In this document: positions 22,870-26,690 of the stretch, in pieces
Numbering within the stretch: the stretch's first letter is position 1
Layout of the letters: each line of letters starts with the position of its first letter
Assembly: GCA_002343545.1 (NCBI GenBank)
Contig: DDRA01000124.1
Span: forward strand, 514 to 27,203
Reading direction: 5' to 3'
Length of the DNA: 26,690 nucleotides
DNA from: Bacteriovoracaceae bacterium UBA2428
GTDB taxonomy: Bacteria; Bdellovibrionota; UBA2428
The notes under the pieces: model-generated
What the model was told of the DNA's origin: nothing
The model's database searches: none
What the model saw: only the letters and a program-made list of their open reading frames with translations
Program-made: the position numbers and the translations under genes

Positions 22870-23792
22870 GCCTTCACCGTTTCCTTCATGCGCGGATCGA
22901 TGACGCCGTAGAGCAAGTCGACGGTCATGTTCGCGGCGACGAGGAAAGTCGCGTAGAGGAGCGTGACGCCCATGATGAGCGGGTAGTCTCGGTTCGTGAC
23001 GCCCTGGATGAAGTGGTTCGCGAGGCCCGGGATCGAGAAAACGTATTCGATGATGAAGGAACCCGTCAGCACCGTCGCCGTCATGGGGCCGAGCACGGTC
23101 AGCACGGGAATGAAGGCGTTGCGGAGGACGTGCACGTAGAGGACCGTGCGCGGGGGCAGGCCCTTCGAGCGCGCCGTGCGGACGTAATCGAGGTGAAGGA
23201 CCTCGAGCACGGAAGAGCGGGTCAGGCGCGCGAGGATGGCGGCGGGGCGCAGGCCCAGGACGATCGCGGGCATGATCCGGTGCTCGGGCCCGTCCCAGAG
23301 CGCGGCGGGCAGGATGCCGAGGTAGCGCGCGAAGACGAGGATCGCGAGCGCGGCGACGAGGAAGCTCGGCAGCGAAATCCCGCTGATCGCCACGATCATC
23401 GCCGTGAAGTCGGGCCAGCGGCCGCGGTGGATCGCGGCCGTCACGCCCAGGGTCACGCCCACGAGCACGGAAAGCGTGATCGCGTAGAAGCCGAGCTCGA
23501 GCGAGACGGGCAGGCTTTGGGCGATGATCTCGCCGACGCTCCGGCCGATCTGCTTGATCGAGGGCCCGAAATCCCCGTTCAGGACGAGATTTTGGATGTA
23601 GCCGAAGTACTGTTCGTACCAGGGCAAATTGAGTCGGAACTTGGCTTCGAGCTGGGCGATGATCTCGGGGGGGAGGGCTTTGTCGCCGTCGAAGGGGCCA
23701 CCCGGGACGAGTTTCATCAGCACGAAGGTCAGGAACGAGACGGCCAGCAACGTCAGCAGGCCGGAGAGAAGGCTCTTGAACAGGCGAATCAT
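22866..23792 (-). CDS. oppB: Peptide ABC transporter permease (OppB/DppB family)
   Basis: This is the second inner-membrane channel subunit. The 308-residue product starts with a membrane helix and the family element LVPGGPFDGDKALPPE (about residues 28-43). It has about six membrane segments in all and an EAA loop (VRTARSKGLPPRTVLYVHVL, about 206-225) for contact with the ATPase. It starts 4 bases after the preceding lipoprotein gene and overlaps oppC by 4 bases. The EAA loop is intact, so ATPase partners are expected although none is encoded in the window. Confidence 0.93.
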   Translation of the reverse strand: MIRLFKSLLSGLLTLLAVSFLTFVLMKLVPGGPFDGDKALPPEIIAQLEAKFRLNLPWYEQYFGYIQNLVLNGDFGPSIKQIGRSVGEIIAQSLPVSLELGFYAITLSVLVGVTLGVTAAIHRGRWPDFTAMIVAISGISLPSFLVAALAILVFARYLGILPAALWDGPEHRIMPAIVLGLRPAAILARLTRSSVLEVLHLDYVRTARSKGLPPRTVLYVHVLRNAFIPVLTVLGPMTATVLTGSFIIEYVFSIPGLANHFIQGVTNRDYPLIMGVTLLYATFLVAANMTVDLLYGVIDPRMKETVKA

Positions 23793-23796
23793 CGAG

Positions 23797-24828
23797 TTAC
23801 TTAGCTAAACTTCGAATTTGCGCCGGACTCAAGCCCTCCTCGAGGCTTCGGATCGGAAAGGCCCCCGTCGAAGGGACGAAAAACGGCAGGGGCAGGCGGC
23901 TCAGCACGAGTTCGTCCCCGTCGCGACGGTTGAGCGTGTGGGGAGCCCACACGAGACGGCAGTTGGCCGTGCGCGTGCGCGGGCCGCGCGGGCTCTGGCC
24001 CCGCACGAGCTGGCGGGCGTGCAGCCACTGCCCGACGTAACGGCAGGCTTCGGCGTAGAGCCCCGTTTCGGAGCTTTGGATCTGCAGGAAGGGGAGCGTC
24101 GCAGCCCGCGCGTTCTCCGAGCCTCCCCGCCCCAAAAGGGGGGCCCGGGAGCGGTCGAGGAAGAGGGGAAGGTCGACGGCTTCGGCGCTCGACTCGAGCA
24201 GGCGGCCCAGGAGCCCCCAGCTTTCGGGATCGTTGCCTTCGATCGTGAGGACGACGGCGAAGGAGCCGGTCGTTCCCCCTTGTTTGAGCCATTGGCGCGC
24301 GCTCGGCACGGCGAGCGAGGTCGCTTCGCCGGCTTCGACGAAGCGGATCGTCGGCAGGTCCGTCGCGATCGGGGTGAGGGTGCGCGACGGCGCGCTCCGG
24401 TAAAGGGAGCTGCCGTCGCTCAGACGGAGCTGGTCGAAGACGCTCGGGTAAGTCGTCGCGCCGCTCGAGCAGGTTCGACGCGGGATCCGAAGGCTGCCTT
24501 TGTGGCACTCCAGGGCGGGGAAGAGCGCGGAATCTTGCGCGGCCAGAAAGCTTTCGCAGGGCTCCGGCGGCGTGACGAGAATGGCCCCCTCGGGCCCCGG
24601 GACGCATTGCCAGGCGAGGTTCGGGATCGAGGAGAGGCGCCGTCGGGTGAGCTCGAGTCGCCATTCCCAGAGCGGATCCTTCGGATCGTCCGTCGGCACG
24701 GGCAGGCGCAGCTCCGCGAGGGGCGCGGGGGGCGGGGGCGGCGAGTTTTCCTTCGCGTTCTCGGTTTTTTCGGATCGGCAAGCCGCGAGACCGAGGCCCA
24801 CGCAAAGGGCGAATCCGAGGCGGATCAG
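23797..24828 (-). CDS. Hypothetical lipoprotein between ftsB and oppB, probable CTG start
   Basis: I do not recognise this protein. From a CTG at 24828, which overlaps the ftsB TGA stop as CTGA, it is 343 residues. It begins with an ideal lipoprotein signal (IRLGFALCVGLGLAAC, Cys17), followed by a Pro-rich linker (NSPPPPPAP) and a body with scattered cysteines. No ATG, GTG or TTG gives as good a start: an upstream TTG would add a 24-residue hydrophilic extension, and a downstream GTG would leave only 7 residues before the lipobox Cys. The frame runs to within 4 bases of oppB. Coding is supported by the tight operon fit and the signal peptide. Confidence 0.75.
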   Translation of the reverse strand: MIRLGFALCVGLGLAACRSEKTENAKENSPPPPPAPLAELRLPVPTDDPKDPLWEWRLELTRRRLSSIPNLAWQCVPGPEGAILVTPPEPCESFLAAQDSALFPALECHKGSLRIPRRTCSSGATTYPSVFDQLRLSDGSSLYRSAPSRTLTPIATDLPTIRFVEAGEATSLAVPSARQWLKQGGTTGSFAVVLTIEGNDPESWGLLGRLLESSAEAVDLPLFLDRSRAPLLGRGGSENARAATLPFLQIQSSETGLYAEACRYVGQWLHARQLVRGQSPRGPRTRTANCRLVWAPHTLNRRDGDELVLSRLPLPFFVPSTGAFPIRSLEEGLSPAQIRSLAK

Positions 24829-25127
24829 CGGGCTTCGCCCGGGGGCGCCGCTTGCGGGATCTCGAGGCTCAGTTCGCCGGGCTTCAGCCAACCCAGGACA
24901 TCCCGGATGTGGCGCTCCTGTTCGACGCGCGATTCCCGGAAGGAACGGATCTCCCGCTCCAAACGCTGCGCTTCGCTCGCGAGGTCGGTCTCGATGACGG
25001 AAGTCCGGTTGCGTTCCTGTTCGAGCAGAACCCACCGGATGAGCCCGTTCGGCCCGAAGAGATTGATCGACGCGAGGCCGATCGCCGTGAAGAGGTAGAG
25101 GCGCCACGTCCACCGTGCTGGATCCAT
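24825..25127 (-). CDS. ftsB: FtsB/DivIC-like septum formation initiator
   Basis: FtsB is a bitopic division protein that, with FtsL and FtsQ, activates septal peptidoglycan synthesis. The 100-residue product has a short cytoplasmic start, one membrane helix (about residues 8-25), then GPNGLIRW and a coiled coil (about 35-75). It ends with RDVLGWLKPGELSLEIP, corresponding to the conserved LGxxxPGE element of this family. It starts 7 bases after pyk and overlaps the next gene by 4 bases. In many bacteria ftsB follows eno; here it follows another glycolytic gene. Confidence 0.88.
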   Translation of the reverse strand: MDPARWTWRLYLFTAIGLASINLFGPNGLIRWVLLEQERNRTSVIETDLASEAQRLEREIRSFRESRVEQERHIRDVLGWLKPGELSLEIPQAAPPGEAR

Positions 25128-25134
25128 GCCCCGA

Positions 25135-26640
25135 TTATCCCCGACTTTGCGGCCGGGGAGGCGGGTACTTTTTGACGACGATGGTGTTTGTGGTGCCGAC
25201 CTGGGCCGTCGTCGGGATGCCGGCCGAAAGGACGGCGTACTCGTCGCGGGAAATGAGGCCCAGGCGTCCGAGCTCCTCCATGAGCTCGTCGAAGATCGTG
25301 TAGTCCTGAAGCTGGACTTCCTTCCAAGGGATGACGCTCACGCCCCAAACGAGGCCGAGCTGGGTGCGCACCTTGGGATTCTCCGCGAAGGCGTAGATAG
25401 GGTGCCGCGGACGGTACTTCGCGAGTTGGCGCGCGGCCTGCCCCGAGCGGGTCAAGCACGCCAGGCAGCGGGCCCGCAGGCTCCGCGCGATGGTCGTGGC
25501 GGCGGCCTCGATGGCTTCCGAGACGGGAAGGATGGCGGGGGAGCTCTCTTGGCGGAGGCTCGGGCCCGACAGGAGGAGCTTTTCGGCACCTTCGATGATC
25601 TTGGCCATGGTCAGCACGGACTCGAAGGGATAGCGGCCCGAAGCCGTCTCGTTCGAGAGCATGAGGGCGTCGGATCCGTCGAGCACGGCGTTCGCGACGT
25701 CGCTCGCCTCGGCGCGCGAGGGCGTCGGGTTCTCGACCATGCTCATGAGCATCTGCGTGGCCGTGATGACGGGTTTACCGGCCTTGCGGCAACGCGCGAT
25801 GAGGTCCTTCTGCACGATGGGAACGTTCTCGTTGCCGATCTCGACGCCCAGGTCTCCGCGCGCGACCATGACGGCGTCGACGTATTGGAGGATCTCGTCG
25901 AAGTTCTCGATGGCTTCGGCCATCTCGATTTTGGCGACGATGTGCAGGCCGCCCTTCTTCTGGTCGAGGAAGGTGCGCAGGTGCCGAATCTCGCGCGCCG
26001 TGCGCACGAAGCTCAGCGCGAGGAAGTCGACGTCTTGCTTGATGGCGAAGAGGATGTCTTCCCAGTCTTTCTCGGTGATGCCGAGCGTGGAGAGGCGCGC
26101 GCCGGGCATGTTCACGCCCTTGTTCTCGCCGAGGTAGCGGCCCACGAGCACGCTCGCCTCGAGCAGGTTCGAGTCCGGGCGGGTCTCGGTGACCTGCATG
26201 CGAATGAGGCCGTCCTCGATGAGCAGGCTATCGCCCGCGCGCAGGTCGAGCGCGAGGCGGGGGTAGGAAATCGTGAGGGGGGATTCCGGCGTGCCGTGGC
26301 CCGGCCGGATGTCGCCGATCTCGACGCCCCGGAACCAAAGACGCTGCCCCGTGGAGAGGGGCAAAAGGGCCTTGCCCTCGATGAGCTCCGGCGCCGCGAA
26401 GCGACCCGTGCGGATCTTGGGACCTTGAAGGTCGCCGAGGATCGCCACGGGGATGCCCAGCTTGTGCGAAGCCTCGCGGATCCACGTCACGAGCTGGGCG
26501 TGCGATTCGTGGGTACCGTGCGAGAAGTTGATCCGCGCGACGTCCATGCCCGATTCGATGAGTTTCGTGACGGACTCGAGCGAGGCCACCGACGGACCGA
26601 GGGTACAGACGATCTTGGAGCGGCGGGTCGGCGAGCGCAT
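25135..26640 (-). CDS. pyk: Pyruvate kinase
   Basis: The enzyme converts phosphoenolpyruvate and ADP to pyruvate and ATP, the last step of glycolysis. The 501-residue product has the N-terminal RRSKIVCTLGPSVAS, the SGMDVARINFSHGTHESH block in part, GDLQGPKIRTGRF, and the active-site signature IVAKIEMAEAIENFDEIL (with the catalytic Lys). VMVARGDLGVEI, VITATQMLMSM and the SDVANAVLDGSDALMLSNETA region follow in part. The C-terminal domain is complete. It is the first gene of the nine-gene run. No clear ribosome binding site precedes the ATG, but a promoter ends 6 bases upstream, so the transcript may be leaderless. Confidence 0.97.
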   Translation of the reverse strand: MRSPTRRSKIVCTLGPSVASLESVTKLIESGMDVARINFSHGTHESHAQLVTWIREASHKLGIPVAILGDLQGPKIRTGRFAAPELIEGKALLPLSTGQRLWFRGVEIGDIRPGHGTPESPLTISYPRLALDLRAGDSLLIEDGLIRMQVTETRPDSNLLEASVLVGRYLGENKGVNMPGARLSTLGITEKDWEDILFAIKQDVDFLALSFVRTAREIRHLRTFLDQKKGGLHIVAKIEMAEAIENFDEILQYVDAVMVARGDLGVEIGNENVPIVQKDLIARCRKAGKPVITATQMLMSMVENPTPSRAEASDVANAVLDGSDALMLSNETASGRYPFESVLTMAKIIEGAEKLLLSGPSLRQESSPAILPVSEAIEAAATTIARSLRARCLACLTRSGQAARQLAKYRPRHPIYAFAENPKVRTQLGLVWGVSVIPWKEVQLQDYTIFDELMEELGRLGLISRDEYAVLSAGIPTTAQVGTTNTIVVKKYPPPRPQSRG

Positions 26641-26646
26641 GGCTCG

Positions 26647-26675
26647 ACAATAAAAGGATGCGGGGCCCGCGTAAA
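26647..26675 (-). promoter_or_regulatory. Candidate leaderless promoter of pyk and the downstream run
   Basis: On the minus strand TTTACG (26670-26675, 4 of 6) is 17 bases from TATTGT (26647-26652, 4 of 6), which ends 6 bases before the pyk ATG. The predicted transcription start would fall at or next to the ATG. Confidence 0.45.
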
Positions 26676-26690
26676 GGCTTGGGCTGGGAC

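Noticed and set aside
21349..22911. 520-codon open frame opposite the methyltransferase and oppC
   Set aside because: Antisense shadow; the encoded protein is a compositionally biased Arg/Glu/Asp string.

Overview
The window is a GC-rich bacterial chromosome segment with strong G/C preference at third codon positions. Lipoproteins, beta-barrel-like proteins, a TolC-type outer membrane protein, an MlaC-like protein and an MltD-type transglycosylase show a Gram-negative (diderm) envelope. The gene mix (secreted subtilase with a CUB-like tail, many unassigned lipoproteins, YciO next to a SEC59-like kinase) suggests a Bdellovibrionota or deltaproteobacteria-like lineage. No rRNA or marker phylogeny is available here, so this is an inference. 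I see no tRNA, rRNA, CRISPR array, transposase or prophage, and no gene-free stretch reaches 300 bases; the longest is 228 bases.

Layout. 1-2228 (+): the end of a secreted subtilisin-like protease, a strong terminator, a small HAMP membrane protein and a hypothetical gene whose 3' end overlaps the next unit. 2212-3984 (-): an 85-residue protein and an MltD-like lytic transglycosylase with two LysM domains. 4164-5668 (+): a Fur-box-like operator and a two-gene, translationally coupled operon of exported proteins (DUF6607-like plus a small partner). 5685-6581 (-): two small exported coiled-coil proteins. 6656-11635 (-): RluA-type pseudouridine synthase, rpsF, rplI, dnaB and a fatty-acid desaturase, with rpsR missing from its usual place. 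11713-14334 (+): YciO, a SEC59/VTE5-like lipid kinase, a small outer-membrane protein and an MlaC-like protein. 14341-14464: a 124-base palindromic repeat lying between convergent genes. 14461-15237 (-): a GufA-type ZIP metal transporter. 15318-17532 (+): two unrelated orphan lipoproteins. 17582-26640 (-): a tightly packed nine-gene run: pyk, ftsB, lipoprotein, oppB, oppC, methyltransferase, oppA, membrane-anchored periplasmic protein, TolC-like protein.

How genes may work together. The nine-gene run joins glycolysis (pyk), division (ftsB), peptide import and outer-membrane export, with gaps of 1-14 bases or 4-base overlaps, so co-transcription is likely. It lacks the OppD/OppF ATPases. The Fur-box pair is probably an iron-responsive envelope operon without an adjacent receptor.

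The most noteworthy signals are the Fur-box operon, the long palindrome that supplies the stop codon of the ZIP gene, a perfect inverted repeat upstream of the desaturase, two tandem hairpins where rpsR would normally sit, several starts that look leaderless (TANNNT 6-7 bases before ATG), and a probable CTG start for the lipoprotein after ftsB. No complete new defence or mobile system was recognised.
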